64,000 nucleotides of DNA, from NCBI GenBank assembly GCA_914767715.1, contig OU612065.1, forward strand, positions 3,782,001 to 3,846,000, written 5' to 3'. Below, one piece after another: positions 25,205 through 37,967 of this stretch. The first letter of the stretch is position 1. Each line of letters opens with the position of its first letter. The position numbers were made by a program, and so were the translations under genes. Under the pieces are notes generated by a model. That model ran no database searches. It was given only the letters and a program-made list of their open reading frames with translations, and was not told the origin of the DNA. This DNA is from Membranipora membranacea. Taxonomy: Eukaryota > Bryozoa > Gymnolaemata > Cheilostomatida > Membraniporidae.

Positions 25205-26830
25205 TTAGATTAGATTCAGTTTATTTGGTAATTCTGTCATGGACAAATTACAATATGTTGACTGAAAAGCTTTGCCATATGGTCATACATATACTGTTTA
25301 AAACTTGAATAACTTGGGGTATAAAACTGTGTAAAAAACGTTTAGTATGCACTCTAGGCATAAAAAAATATTTCCGAGACTTGATGTCACAGCTATTAAG
25401 GATATAACCTTGATCTGAAACTGATGTATCAAGATGAAAACCATTCCTGCTAATTAGTTTGAGGAGCTTAGTTCGTTCTCCCTCAATGGCTGATCTGACC
25501 TGGAAAATAAGACTTTCTATAAAATGCTGTTTCTGTTTGGAGGTAGGTTTAAAATGTTTGAACTTAGAAAAAGCATAAAATTGTTGACGCAGCTTTCTAT
25601 AAGTATAGTCCGTATTTGATTGCCATTTTAAATCACAGCTGAAAAAAGTGCCTCAATATTTAAAATACTCCACTTTTTCTATCTCATTGTTGTCAATAAA
25701 AAGATAGTCATATATACCGTACAATCTACAAAATCTCACCATCACCACCATCTCTTTGGTCTTGCTAGCATTGATCAAAAGATTCACAGCCTTGCATTGG
25801 TTTAAAAAAGTATCTACAGCTTTAAAATGCAAATTGGAATCCTCTTTCTGAAAATTAAGCAGACCTATTAGTGCCATATCATCGGCGTACTTCAGCAATT
25901 GAACATTTGGCTGAGTAGCCCTAATAAGGTCAATATATGTAGAAAAAAACACTAGTGAAAGTTCACATCCTTGTAGGCAGCCTATGTCACACTTTAAAAC
26001 ATCGGAATTCTTTCCAACAGTTACATATTGTTTTTGGTTTTTTAAGAAAAGCACTTATGAAGGAAATAATACAGGTTGGAACATTTGAATCACAAAGCTT
26101 TTGTAAAAGAATATCAGGCACAATAGTATTAAAAGCGGAACTAAAAGATGAGATGAGATCTGAGAAAATAATTTAGTGAAATGCAAGCGTCTTTAGTACT
26201 ACGCTTTTGCTTGTGGGCAAACGTACATTCATCTAGTTTTAAAAATGATAAAATGATTTTTTTTTTCATTTTCTGCTCAAAACATTTCATTAAAATCAAA
26301 GTCAACGCTTTTGGCCTGAAGTCATTATTGGTTACAGGATTTGCTTTTTTAGGTATAGGGGTGATTCTTGTCTTCTCTCAAACATCTATTAAAAATATCA
26401 CAAAATATATGGTACAATTCAAAATAGCAAGATTCAAAAATTGTATCACATAAATTATCTGGTCCAGACGCCTTGCCAGCGTGCGTAGCTGCTCTCTCAC
26501 CTCCTCTGGGGTGATCTCATCTGCTGGGTCTAGTGTGTGAGATGTGTTGGTGTCATCACTGCATGTTGGGGCTGACTGGTCATCTGGCTGGCTGGATCAT
26601 CACTATCAGGAATGCTGAATCTGGCGTAAAATGTATGGAGTTCGTCTGCTTGCTGTTGTTGTTGCGCATTGGACATCAGGCTATAATCATTGGTCTTAGG
26701 TTTGTTGAGGCCTGACATGGTTTTGATCCCTTTCCATGCTGACTTGATATTATTTGACTTTTGGGAGAGCACATCTTATTTTTGTACTGCAGCTTTGCCT
26801 CATCAATCAGTTTGTTCATGTTGGTCTTTC
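25205..26830 (-). mobile_element. Decayed non-LTR retrotransposon (Rex1/L2/CR1-like LINE)
   Basis: Read on the minus strand, fragments appear in the correct order for the reverse transcriptase of this LINE group. The pre-RT segment is SAWKGIKTMSG, then DELHTFYARF and DEITPEEVREQL, then GKASGPDN. Next come an RP-ALT block near 26300, SSAFNTI near 26120, GCLQGCELS near 25970 and the catalytic box LLKYADDMALIGLL near 25890. The post-RT region continues to about 25262. Several frameshifts and stops separate these pieces, for example near 26775 and 26480, so it is inactive. The 3' end on the minus strand shows AATAAA then GAATCTAATCTAA, a short repeat tail of the type these LINEs carry. The 5' part, including any endonuclease, is missing. 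The exact clade needs a phylogeny. Confidence 0.85.
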
Positions 26831-26951
26831 AATTATAAATACGGTTGTCCCATTGATATGAATTTATGGATCAGTGGTCAAATCCATAGCATGGCTATTT
26901 GTGGAGTTATGCCATCAGTATAAAACTTTATGTCAGGATGATAAAAGCTAA

Positions 26952-27180
26952 AAATCTGGCAGCTTTTATGTAATGCATTGATTGACGTCCCAGTAACAAC
27001 CTTCAAAAAGTCAGGCAAGCTACTTGACATAAATTTACATGGGTCAGCTATATTACAATTCTGAACTTGTTGATGACCAATCAAAGATGAAAAAATGCGG
27101 TTCGACAACCATACCTAAATAGTCATACACTTGCTCAGGGTCGGATATGTTCCCCTCATCCATATAATATATATCAGTGG
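26952..27180 (+). repeat. Dispersed ~225-bp repeat, copy 2
   Basis: Direct-orientation counterpart of 12986-13207, with a run of shared blocks from TGGCAGCTTTTAT to ATATATATCAGTG. It lies about 120 bp beyond the truncated 5' end of the LINE. A 76-residue minus-strand frame crosses it but is not kept in the other copy. Confidence 0.75.
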
Positions 27181-29170
27181 ATACGATACTTAATTGGGAG
27201 AGTATCGCTTTTGCTTGTGAATGTGATGATGAAGGTGACGATGATTGTGAAATTGATGATGTCCTTCAAACATTTTATGGTTGACAAGGTGATTCTTTGA
27301 CGCATCCTTCTCAAAGAAGCTGGTAATAAACCAGAACAGTGCCGAGTAGGTAAGTGAGTACATTTTTTCCTTATGTAAGCTAATTCAACGGTTTTTGGTG
27401 TTGTAAATAAATTGAATGGTTTACCATTTCTTCGGTACTTGAGAATCTCATCGATTAAGTTTGCTTTGGTTGAAATTTATATACCGAGGAAATCAAATAT
27501 ATGAAGGATATAGTAGCAAGAACTGTTCAACACTATTTTGCCCATCTGTACACCGTCGAGTGTGAAATCTGGCAGCAATAAGGAAATATACGAGGAATAC
27601 CCTGCATGTACATTCTGAGTTATCATCTCAGAAAATAAAGTAGGATAACTCATGAACTCATTGTTTGAGATTTTTTGTTTATTGCTTCAGGAAAGGGTGT
27701 GATATACCCATCGGCCTCCCACTCTCCCTGATTACTTTACTTACCCCATCGACATACAATTAGTATTTAATGCTTATGATTGTCCCAAACTCCCTGATTG
27801 CAGTATTATTATTGCAAAAAAGCTGAGGTGTCCAAAGATTCACGTTCGTCTCACTTCTACTCTGTCTTTCCAAGTCATCTCTATAAGATGTGTGCTGTCT
27901 TTGTGATGAGAGGTCAACTAAAGCGACAAAAAAAACAAAAAGTTTCATGGTTTGTATTTTTCAACTCACTTCAGATCTCACTGGACAACTATAAAATATG
28001 CAGATGAAACCATCTCAGAGTAATATAAAAAATACAATGGTAATCAACGCACCGACCTGATTTTTATTACTGTCAAACCAGAACCTTTTGAAAACAGTGA
28101 ATTTATTCTAGCCAAAGCAAAGTATAGCAAGAAGCAAAAAGAATTTTGATAAGATGAGTACTCCTATGATGTTATTTCACTAAACCTTTTTTCCTTTTCA
28201 AAGTCAATTTCTTCAATAAATATATTGAGGTGAGTATTTGGGTTAATCTTAGTTGTTAATTAGACATTTGATATCTAGATTTACAGCCTACAGTTAAATT
28301 TTGCAATAGTTTCCTGCGAACTTCATTAACCATACACAAATAAGTAATATTGGTATCTCTGAATAGCCCCACATAATAAAGATTCAATAAAATGGTGGCA
28401 CCCTCTGTGAATTTAGCATGGGAATAAACTTTGAAATCTTGAAAACTAGAAATTTGTCATCAAGGCTTGGGTTTTATACTGTATAGATAAGCACAGCAGA
28501 TGTAATGGTGAGTCCATGAGGTTGGTCCCGATATAAGCCTTGTAATTCCATATCAGCCCACAGCAGCCATTATGATTTCAGAAATTAATCATGCGACTGG
28601 CGTAATTTAGGAGGCGTACCAACACCCAGGAACATTTTTTAATTCAAATACTTCCCGTCCTGCGTTCCTTAAAAACAGCAGTAAAATTATTTGTGCTTTC
28701 AACAGACTAAGCAGCTAATTGATATCGTGAAGTAAACCTTTACTAGTTTACGTTGACTGGAAAGCTTCTAAAAATGATGTCGGAATAACAAACATACTTC
28801 CTATTACTTCAACACCCTTGTCGTCACCTACCTAGAAGTTTTAAGACTGCCATTAAGGAGTTGACTATCTCCTTGCTACCATGTACGAGAGATTGTAATT
28901 CCGGCTAAATAAATCATTGTGATTCTAGAGTAACCAAATGTTATAAATAATACCATACCACTGAACTTCAATTATAGAACAATTTCTGTGTCCATTCAAA
29001 GGAAAACCTAGATCAAGCCCTCATCTGGAACTTTCACCCAGCTAACTATGTAGAAAATACCAATCAATGGTAAAAATATTCTAAGTGCAGCTCTGACAGA
29101 GAATTTACAGTTTGTGTGTCAAATGTGTACATATGAGTAAATACATGTAAAGCGTCACCAGTAACGTAAA

Positions 29171-31452
29171 TTGCCATGCCATGGCCATAATGCCATAGGT
29201 GATAACACCACTGCACACTATACCAGTGCCAAATTACCAGTTGTACAAAACGCCAGTTGTGTCAAAATACCAGTGGATATAATGCCGGATCGGACATAAT
29301 ACCATTTGGGACAACATACCATATCCCAAAACACCATTGCCATAATGTCAAAAAATGGAATCAAAGGAGATCAAACAACGCTGTATTTTGTTTTGTAAGT
29401 TGTATCACAGCTGCGAGTTGCTCGGTGAGAGGTGGCTCAGCTGTTTAGGGCCGTACCCTTCACTGTGCAAGTCATAAAGTTTCTTCGTTCAATTTCAATG
29501 AGATCTGAGGTTTGTTGGGGTCCACAAACTGAGAGCTAGTGATTTGTAAAAATTCCATTTAATGAGAATGTGTAGAATTTTATTTGTTCAACACAGAAAT
29601 TCTTCATCTCACTGGTTTAATAATGTTAAACCACCAATGTTGCCTTCCATGTGAAATGGATTGGGTGAGATGCACGGACACAAAATTACATTCTATTTAT
29701 AATAAAAAATCTGTCAATAATCATTCAGATAGCACAATCATCTAAGTTGTAATACACAGGGAAGAACTTGTTTGACAGAACCTTTGCCACAAAACTTGGA
29801 ATTATTGGCAAATGTAAAATTATTTTGTTACACACGGGACTGAAAAATAACAAAACTTGAGTCAATTAAACTTAGTAATATAACGAGATATGTGAATATT
29901 GTAATGTAGAACAAAATTCTCCTATACCAATGTGTATGCCACAATATAACCCACCAGTGCTGTGACGCGCAGGTCGGCGTACAGGACACTAAATTATATT
30001 CTGATAACAGTGGTCATGAAAATTCTAGCAGCTGTCCAGGTCCAAATTTTAACTTTAGTCAAACCAAGGGGTTGTCTCTAACTCCATGATCACACCAAGA
30101 TTTTAAACAGTTGCCGAAGGAGGGACAGAGACGAAATCGTTTAATTCTAGTGATGCAAATGAGGGAGAACGGTTCTTACGTGAAAGTGGTATGAATTATG
30201 TTTTTGTTGAATTGAGCCACACAAGAGATAGCCAGCTACGACTCTACAAAAAAATGCTCTGCGTGTCGTCAAGAGATTAGACCAGGGGTCAAATAATTTC
30301 TAATAATTTTGAAAAACTAAAAATCATGCCATTAAAAATTCTTTTTAATTCAGAATTTTGAAACTTTTATTAAAATCATACACAATTCAAAATATTTCAA
30401 ATATGGTAACAAACCATAAATACAATACTTGATCCAACAAACTTTATTAAAACCAATAACAAGCGAGGAGAGAGGTCCTTGTTAAGCAATGGCATAGCCT
30501 TGTTCATCAAGTACCTTTTGGTAGTTTGAGCAGGGCCAGGGTGCAATCTTACAGTCAGGCTGGCGGGGCGGCTCTGGTCAATTGGTGCATAGCGGGTACG
30601 GTGGGCACTAAGTAGAAAAGATATCAGAAAAGTTTATACTTGTTGCGATTAAAAAGAAAAACTAGGCATTGTAATATGTTGCCGTAAGTCTCAGTATCAT
30701 GTCGAAAGCTATGAACAAGAAATAAAAAATGATCCAATACAAAGATTATCATTATGACTGTTCTAGAAATGGCCTTGCCTCAGATGTTTGTGTAGGTTAA
30801 ATCAATTTTGTTACTTTTTCAGTGTCTTGGCGCTGAAAAAGATTGTATTTTCATGCTAAACTGCATACTCATCAACAGAATTTTCCTACACTATGTCCAA
30901 TCATCCTAGACTTCATGACGCCAGTAATAGCGTCAGTCAAGACCAGTCAAAACCCTTCAAGCCAAGACATAAAATTGGTCGAATTTTGAGAGTAAAATAA
31001 TTTGCCTTGACCCACAGAGTTGGCGGCGCAATATTTGGCTGCAATTTTTACAACACACACTAGCTTTGGTACAAATGGGGCACAACAAACCCCAGATATC
31101 ATTGAAATTGAATGACTTGCACAGTGAAGGGGAAGGCTCTAAACAGCTGAGCCACCTCTGACCAAGCAACTTGCAGCTGTTACACAACTAAAAAATAAAC
31201 TACAGCATGGTTTGATCTCCTCTGGTTACAATTTTTGGCATTATGGCAATGGTGTTTTGGGATAAGGTATGTTGTCCCAAATGGTATTATGTCCGATCCG
31301 GCATTATATCTACTGGTATATTGACACAACTGGCGTTTTGTACAACTTGTATTTTGGCATTGGTATAGTGTGCAGTGGTGTTATCACCTATGGCATTATG
31401 GCCATGGCATTATGGCAATGGCATTTTGTCCCAATGGCATTTTGACCATGGC
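29171..31452. mobile_element. Long inverted-repeat (foldback-like) element, ~2.2 kb
   Basis: The left arm (29171 to about 29560) and right arm (about 31045 to 31418) are inverted copies with many substitutions and small indels. The outer half of each arm is a run of ~15-17-nt units starting CCA, for example CCAGTTGTACAAAACG and CCATTTGGGACAACATA. The right side carries two extra outer units to about 31452. The inner half contains GGTGGCTCAGCTGTTTAG, which resembles a tRNA A-box, followed by CACTGTGCAAGTCAT and TTCAATTTCAATGA. The ~1.5 kb between the arms has no sizeable open frame. No target-site duplication could be defined because the ends are repetitive. Arms built of tandem subunits are typical of foldback elements; the superfamily is unknown. 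Confidence 0.8.
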
Positions 31453-33441
31453 ACAATATTCAGGGACAGATTCTGATGAGCATGATAGATCATGTCATCT
31501 CAGCATTATCGATGCACAATTTGACAAGAACAATACAGTTGTGTCTTGTTGAATAATGTTGGATAATACTATAATTTCATTAATAACTGCATGGTGCGCC
31601 TGCCGGTTTGTCAGTAGCTCAGTAGATGTGTCATTATGATTCTGGGGTAATTTTCCACATTATTTGGGTCCACTTGCTTCTGCAGTGGAACAAAAGTTCA
31701 GACCCATTCAAATATCTCTCTACAAGCATGACATTTGAATAGAGAGACAAAATCTCTGTCGCCGACAAGCTAATGAGAGTTTTATGGGTTTTGTCTAACA
31801 TTTATCAGTGAAGTATTTTAACCAGGGTTGATTAAATTCACTAAGTGTGAAGAAAAGCACAACAATTTTAAATATAATATACTCCTGTGAATAGTAATGA
31901 TCAGTTTCTTTAGTCGAATCTTGCAGATTTGGGATATTTTTCACCCTATTGGATTTTATTTTGGTCACAAAATACCAAGAGAACGATTATGTTCAGACTT
32001 TGGACCAGTGAGCGTCAAAATTAACTCATGCTCATCCCTAGTCGCATTTAATATATGAGCCTTTGAAAGATGGTGGAATTATTTTTTTGTCAAGGTACAT
32101 GTGTGGTGAGATTGTTAGTTGCCTCGGACATGCTTCAAAGAGCGTAATTTATTGCTAGCCAGCATATACTCAACCTCTAGGTGGCTTTTCCTTAATTTCA
32201 GTATGTTTGAGCAGCATAAGTATGGTATCACATAAAACCTGAAAATCGACGATCTGTATAAAACTTCTCTTTTTTTCATGATTAATCTTGAAGTTTGTGA
32301 CGAAGCTAGCAATATCATGAAACAGTGCACACGTTGTCTAGTTTGTGCAAAGAAACTCACAATTTTAAATTATGGAAACAGCCAACAAATACATTTGTGA
32401 AAGTTGATGGTGCGGAGTGTGTGGGAGCCGTGATATTATAGCTATGGTTGTAGGAGATGATGTGGCAAAGTTCGGGCTTGTCATTGTGAGTGTGGATCAG
32501 AGACATAAACTACTGGTAGTTTGATCTGTATTATTTGGTGTGTGCGGTTAACTCTTCAGCCAAGGAAACTTATCTAGTCCATATACCACATTCTTCTATT
32601 TATCAAATACTATCAATGATGATACATGGTACAAAAACATATATGATGCCAACATTATATGTTTTATGTATAGCTTTTCATATTAAATATATCCAGTTGA
32701 ATCTGGTACAAAAACATGAACCATTTTTTCACCCAGCTTTGTTTTTGAACAAAAATATTTACATATCATAGCAGATTTTGTGCGTCATTATTTTGTTGGT
32801 GTTTCAGGGGCTCAAGTTTGTTGACATTGGCTTCAAGTCAGGTAAAAACAGAGGGCCTCTTAAAAAAGTGTGCATTGTGGTTACACTTCTTCAAGTGGGA
32901 AGCAACACAAAGTAAACATTAAACAGAAAATAAACAGCTATTTTGCCTAAATCCGTATATATCACTGTCCAACAGAGCTCATATATCAATGTCTCATGGC
33001 CAATTATAATTAGCCATACCTAAATAATAAATTATTCATTTGTTTGATAATTCTAGCATAACTGTCTTGGACAACCATTGTTTTAGCCCAAAACAGTGTT
33101 GCAGATGTATATTGGTGTTCTGACACTCCAATGTAACCCAATACCAGGCTAGATGTGGGCCTGATAGGGCTGGCTGATTATTCACCATTAGCCTTGTAGT
33201 CAATTGAGAACTTGCTGAATTTGGTGAGATCCCACTTGATATGAAGTGCCTCGGCACACGCCAACATGGCTGCTACATGGCAGTCACAAATTTCATCTGC
33301 CATCTATAAATTGTATATAACAGAATGATATTATAATGGTATAAAAGATGAGGGTAGATATGAGAACGCGTCATTGTAAACTGAGGGTAGCACTGCTTCA
33401 CAACCATCCATCTACGGAACACAGTGACGCCAGTTATAAAT

Positions 33442-36400
33442 ATGAGTATGAAAAGCAAGCGTATGTTCATGTGGGATCTGAAGGAAATCGACAATATTAC
33501 GGTAAGTGAATATTGTTATACTGACTTGTTGCTTTGGTAGGTAAGGGTAGATAATGGCACCTCGATGATGATGACAGAAATTCCCTTCACTTGGCAATAG
33601 AGGTAGCCTGCTGGTGACTGCTGTGAGGGTAGGTGGATACCTCAGCACTCTGATACCGCTACATTGTCAACAGAAACCAACAACAAGGCACCACCATCAA
33701 TATAACTGTACATATCTTATAAGGCATACAAGTATAAATAATAATGATATTGGTGATATATTAAAACCGATTCTTTTCAAAGACTTTGAATTAGATTTTT
33801 ATACATAGAGTTTTGGATTTGGTTGACTCCTCAGTACTGTGTCTAATATAATAACCATGGTGTCTGGTATGTTATACATGGGCAAATTTGCCAAGCTTCT
33901 CCATAAAAGCTTGTATTTATTACCCATCAATATATATTTCAGCATCAGTCTCTGAGTGTTGAGCCATTCAATCTATGGCCAACAGGAAACTGTGGTCATG
34001 TGTACGCTGCCAGCCATACTCAGGCAAAGAGACATATATCAGGATGGGCAATGAGAAACACCAACAACCACAACATCAACATCCTAAAAAAGTCATGTCT
34101 GGGAGTGCTGGTCTGTAACAGGAACTGTAGGAAGTCAGATGGGAATGTCGTCGCTGTGAGACCTGCGATATGTGACAAAGCTAGGAGGAAACAAATTAGT
34201 GAGTATAAGCTGCCAGCTTGTCTTTATTTGGGGCTTTATTTGCATATGAAAGTGATTTTTGATGAATTTTTTTCAAGTATCACCGTGAGACACCTATATC
34301 TAATCACACAATAATAACCTTATTTGAGCAGATAAGCTCTTTTACCAGATAGGACTCTGCTTTTAATGATACTGTTTCATAAAACATTCCTTGGTATTTT
34401 GGAACAACATTTCCCCGATTGAAATGAGAGTCGTGTTGTCATGCCATTTTATACCTTCATTATCAACGTCAATATATCAACTCGAAAGTTGGAGGCGGGG
34501 CGACACTAAGCAGTTTGACATGCTCATAAGATTTTTAAGATTTCTGGTAATTTCCACACTATTCTGATTGTTGATTACTTCAGGTTTTGAAATAGTTTCT
34601 GTTTTAGTCATACCCCCTTATCCTTTGTTGTATTGAATTTTAGAGACACATATTATATTCTTACTTAAATCGCCGTGTTTCGGCGATACATATTAAATAG
34701 AATGACAAAACAAAGCAGATATTGGATATGATCACCAGATATGCGAACTGGATGGAAGAGTATTTTGTGGGATCATATATATAGTCATTGTCTATTGTAT
34801 CTGGCAGCAAAGACGAATATTTATGTGTTAAATTTCCTGTCTGCAGGTAGAAAATGTCCCAATTCGTGTGGCGGAGTGCTGGTCATGCAGCAGTGTAAAG
34901 GACATAGTGGCTACCCTGTTACTCATTTCTGGAGGCACCATGAAGATAAGATTTTCTTCCTTGGTAAAGGATTCCATGATCATCCACGGCCTGAGTTGAA
35001 GCTTAGTTCTGAGAAGCGCAAGTCATATATCAGGGTATGTATATTATGTTAACCCACAGAACAAAGCTGGTGTTTTCGTTCCTCATTTTGATTATCACTT
35101 TGAAATGAGGACATGTAAGTGAGACATGGAATAGCTTGGATGCTGAACGATGGAATTAACCAGAATGTATTCTGATGTTATCTTAGTCACATGGTATTGA
35201 CAGCGCTCTATTCAGTGTATGAAAGAGAACATTCATCTGCTCACAATATATCAGGGTACCATGATATTTCCCTCCCAACAACACACATGACATTTCAACT
35301 GTTTGCTGGTTAGATCGTATAGTATAATAATATCTCTAATGATTGAAGTTGCTTTATGGCGAAAGAGAATGAATCATTCTGTGGTTTGAATATGGGTGGC
35401 TGGTTGGTTTTCATAGTTCGAAGTAGGAACGTATGTACGCCTTCTGTCGTTGTTTTGTGCCGTCGTTTTGTTCATCTCATAACTGTGTTTTCTATTTTCT
35501 AGCAACCAAAGAAACTGAATGCTCTCTCTGCATTGAAAGCCAAGTATGCTGCTAACAATTCTGCACTAAGACTAAATGCCACATGCAAGTATAATGGTGA
35601 GGAACTCGCAATGTCTTCCTTTACATATTTGTACTAAATATATTGTACAACAAATGTCATTCAAGCAATCTATACCTGTGATGGCTTAGAGAGAATCTAT
35701 TTGTTTTGTGTGTTTCATGATTTGGCTCTGTGACTACAGTTCGATAAGTCGGATCCAGTTTTGATGTTTTCCTGGTCTGTATTTAGTACGATCAATGACC
35801 CCTTGGTGATTTGTTAATTTTTAGCTAATATTGGTTGTGTAAAACAGCAGCATGCACAAGCGGCAGCTCACCATGCTGCCCGACAAGCATTGAACACAAG
35901 TAATCTGGTACTAAGGAGCTACAACCAACAGATGGCTGCAGCACAAAGCTTATACAGTCCACCACCTTACCCTTATCACACACTTAACTACTCATCCATG
36001 GCAGCATTTCAGCCAACAAACACTGCGCCGAGACTTGTTGTACCAGAGTGTGACTATTATTTCCCTTCCATCAACCAGGAAATTTTCTCAAACACTAGCA
36101 ATCAGGTATTAGAAAACATTTATTAACACTGTTGTGAAATCTTATGCTCAAAAATTGAACTCCGCCACCAAAAGCCTTCATTATACATCTTGAAGATTTC
36201 CACAGCTCTAGAGTTTTATAAAGTTAACATCATCGCTGGAAAACTACCTGAATTATCTTTTTGTCACTGCAAGAGAATTCAAGTGAATTTGTTGACTTAA
36301 ATCAGGATCATTCTTTATTATTCCCATGGTGAACAACTTCTCATTAGTTGACAAATAACTTATATATTGTGTTATCCAGGTTACTAACAGCTTCACACTG

Positions 36401-37279
36401 CCAGAGTTTAAGAATACAACTGACCATCTAACATCATTCAGTCAAGCATCGTCATCAGTTTTCAGGGAGGGTTCAACCATGACACAAACTGGTGCTGCAT
36501 CATATCCTGTTGATCACTCCTTTACGCCAACTGCAGATTACCACAAGATCGGATCAGCAGCTAATTCGACAAACTTCTATCCTCTCTCGTACAATGATGC
36601 CGGAGAGAACATCTTAGATTTATCTGTACCAACATCCATACAGCTTGATAGCTCATGGCAGAGTGACCCTATAGCTTCCACATCATCAACTTCATACAAC
36701 CAAACATCTGCCAACAAAAGTTCCATCTATCCATCTACATCACTGAGCTCTTTCCTTTCACCACCTCTACCCGTAGTTCAGAATGATTCGACTTTTAGCG
36801 GTCTGGCTTCAGCGTCTAATGAGATAAGTCTAGTATCACCAACCACAACTCAGAACCACTACCAGAAAATGAGAGAAGAAGTGCCGATGAGATTCAAAGC
36901 ATTATGGGACTCGATCCATCCTCTCACAACATCACAAATTGGCACAGAACTACAAGTTCAGGCACCCAGTCTCTCCAATGTGAAGTCTGCATCAAAAGCA
37001 AATTCAGCTCCAGTAATGCCTAGATCTACACAACCTACTTATACCCTTGCAAAGCCTGCTCAGTCTGCACCATCTGGTGACGTGTCGCTCAAAGAAATGA
37101 TGGAAATAGACGACCTTGACATGGGTGATATATCTAATATCATTAGCGTCCCTGTCCCAAAACCAATGAAGAATATGCCGTCCGCTTCAACAGCTGAGGA
37201 CAGCGGCACCACCCAGCAACAACCAGCCCAGTCCTTACCTACACTTTCATCCTTTCTCAGAGGTCTTGAATATCTGTAA
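33442..37279 (+). CDS. gcm: GCM-domain transcription factor (glial cells missing homologue)
   Basis: GCM proteins are zinc-binding DNA-binding transcription factors that set cell fate (glia and haemocytes in fly; placenta and parathyroid in vertebrates). Exons: 33442-33501, 33943-34198, 34847-35034, 35503-35596, 35825-36105 and 36380-37279. They total 1779 nt, 592 aa plus stop. The GCM domain spans about residues 10-170. It includes SGWAMRNTNNHNINILKKSC, LRPAICDKARRKQ-like VRPAICDKARRKQ, RKCPNSCGGVLVMQQCKGH, GYPVTHFWRHHEDKIFF and the terminal HDHPRPELK, with the conserved Cys and His ligands in place. The long C-terminal part is rich in S, T, P and Q, as expected of a transactivation region, with an acidic patch (LKEMMEIDDLDMGDI). 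The ATG at 33442 is the first in frame after a stop at 33388, although a non-coding 5' exon is possible. Confidence 0.95.
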
Positions 37280-37899
37280 CTTTCGCTAGCGTATTCTGTA
37301 CATACATACATTGTCTCAATATAACTAAAACTCTGCAGACAAGCATTACTGAGAATTATTTATCCCTTTTTCTTGATTTCATATTACTAAAAATGTTTAT
37401 CTCATTTGCCAAAGTATAATTTTTTTTATCCCAATGTCAGGTTCTTGCGATGATCGCCTGGCTGTTCTGTTATAATCGTAACTATGAATGTTTCTAGTCA
37501 TTGAAACAGTATTTTATTTTGGTCAGTTTTACATGTTGGTGACAATTGCTAGTCATAATTTAAATAGCAATATTCATAGTTTTATTATAGAATCCATTTC
37601 ATACATTACACCTTGTGGTTCACCCATCAATGCCCGTGTAAATATTGGTTTATATGACAGTTGAAAATTATATCGGATATCTGTTTCTGTTTTCAGTACC
37701 CACAACAAAGTGTTAACAATTAAGATATCTAACGAAATCACGACATATGTTCATTTCAATTCTATGAAAGCCATAACTTTATATTTTTACTCAATTTACA
37801 AAAGTAATATGGAAATATAGGAATAGGACCAAACACCGGAAAGTTACAATCTAGGCCTAAGTCTAGGTTAATTCTGTCATTGATTTTGTTTTAGAGAAG

Positions 37900-37967
37900 G
37901 ATTAGGAGTAGCCTGTCTTGACAAGCTTTGTTCGAACAAAGCTTGTCAAGACAGGCTAGATTAGGAG
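37900..37967. mobile_element. 50-bp perfect palindrome with exact 9-bp flanking direct repeats
   Basis: Bases 37909-37958 are a perfect 25+25 palindrome centred on TTCGAA, with no loop. It begins TAGCCTGTCTTGACAAGC. GATTAGGAG flanks it at 37900-37908 and 37959-37967. The structure is that of a minimal foldback transposon with a 9-bp target-site duplication. The ends TAGCCT/AGGCTA are shared with 49327-49359. Confidence 0.88.

Larger units (their letters stand above)
22281..33441. other. 11 kb gene-poor, repeat-rich region between OGA and GCM
   Basis: No host gene was recognised. The identifiable content is entered separately: inverted-repeat elements at 22575-23963 and 29171-31452, a hairpin MITE at 24408-24513, an 11-bp satellite at 25102-25178, a decayed LINE at 25205-26830 and a dispersed repeat at 26952-27180. 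The intervals 27181-29170 and 31453-33441 show only AT-rich DNA with scattered short frames. OGA and GCM start at opposite ends of this region and diverge, so their promoters should lie near 22.3-22.6 kb and 33.0-33.4 kb; no specific element was identified. Confidence 0.7.

Noticed and set aside
26878-27108. 76-aa minus-strand frame
   Set aside because: It lies in the dispersed repeat, and the frame is not kept in the other copy.
31370-31552. 60-aa frame rich in GHGIMAMAFCPNG-like units
   Set aside because: Translation of the tandem GGCATTATGGCAATGGCAT units of the inverted-repeat element, not a gene.
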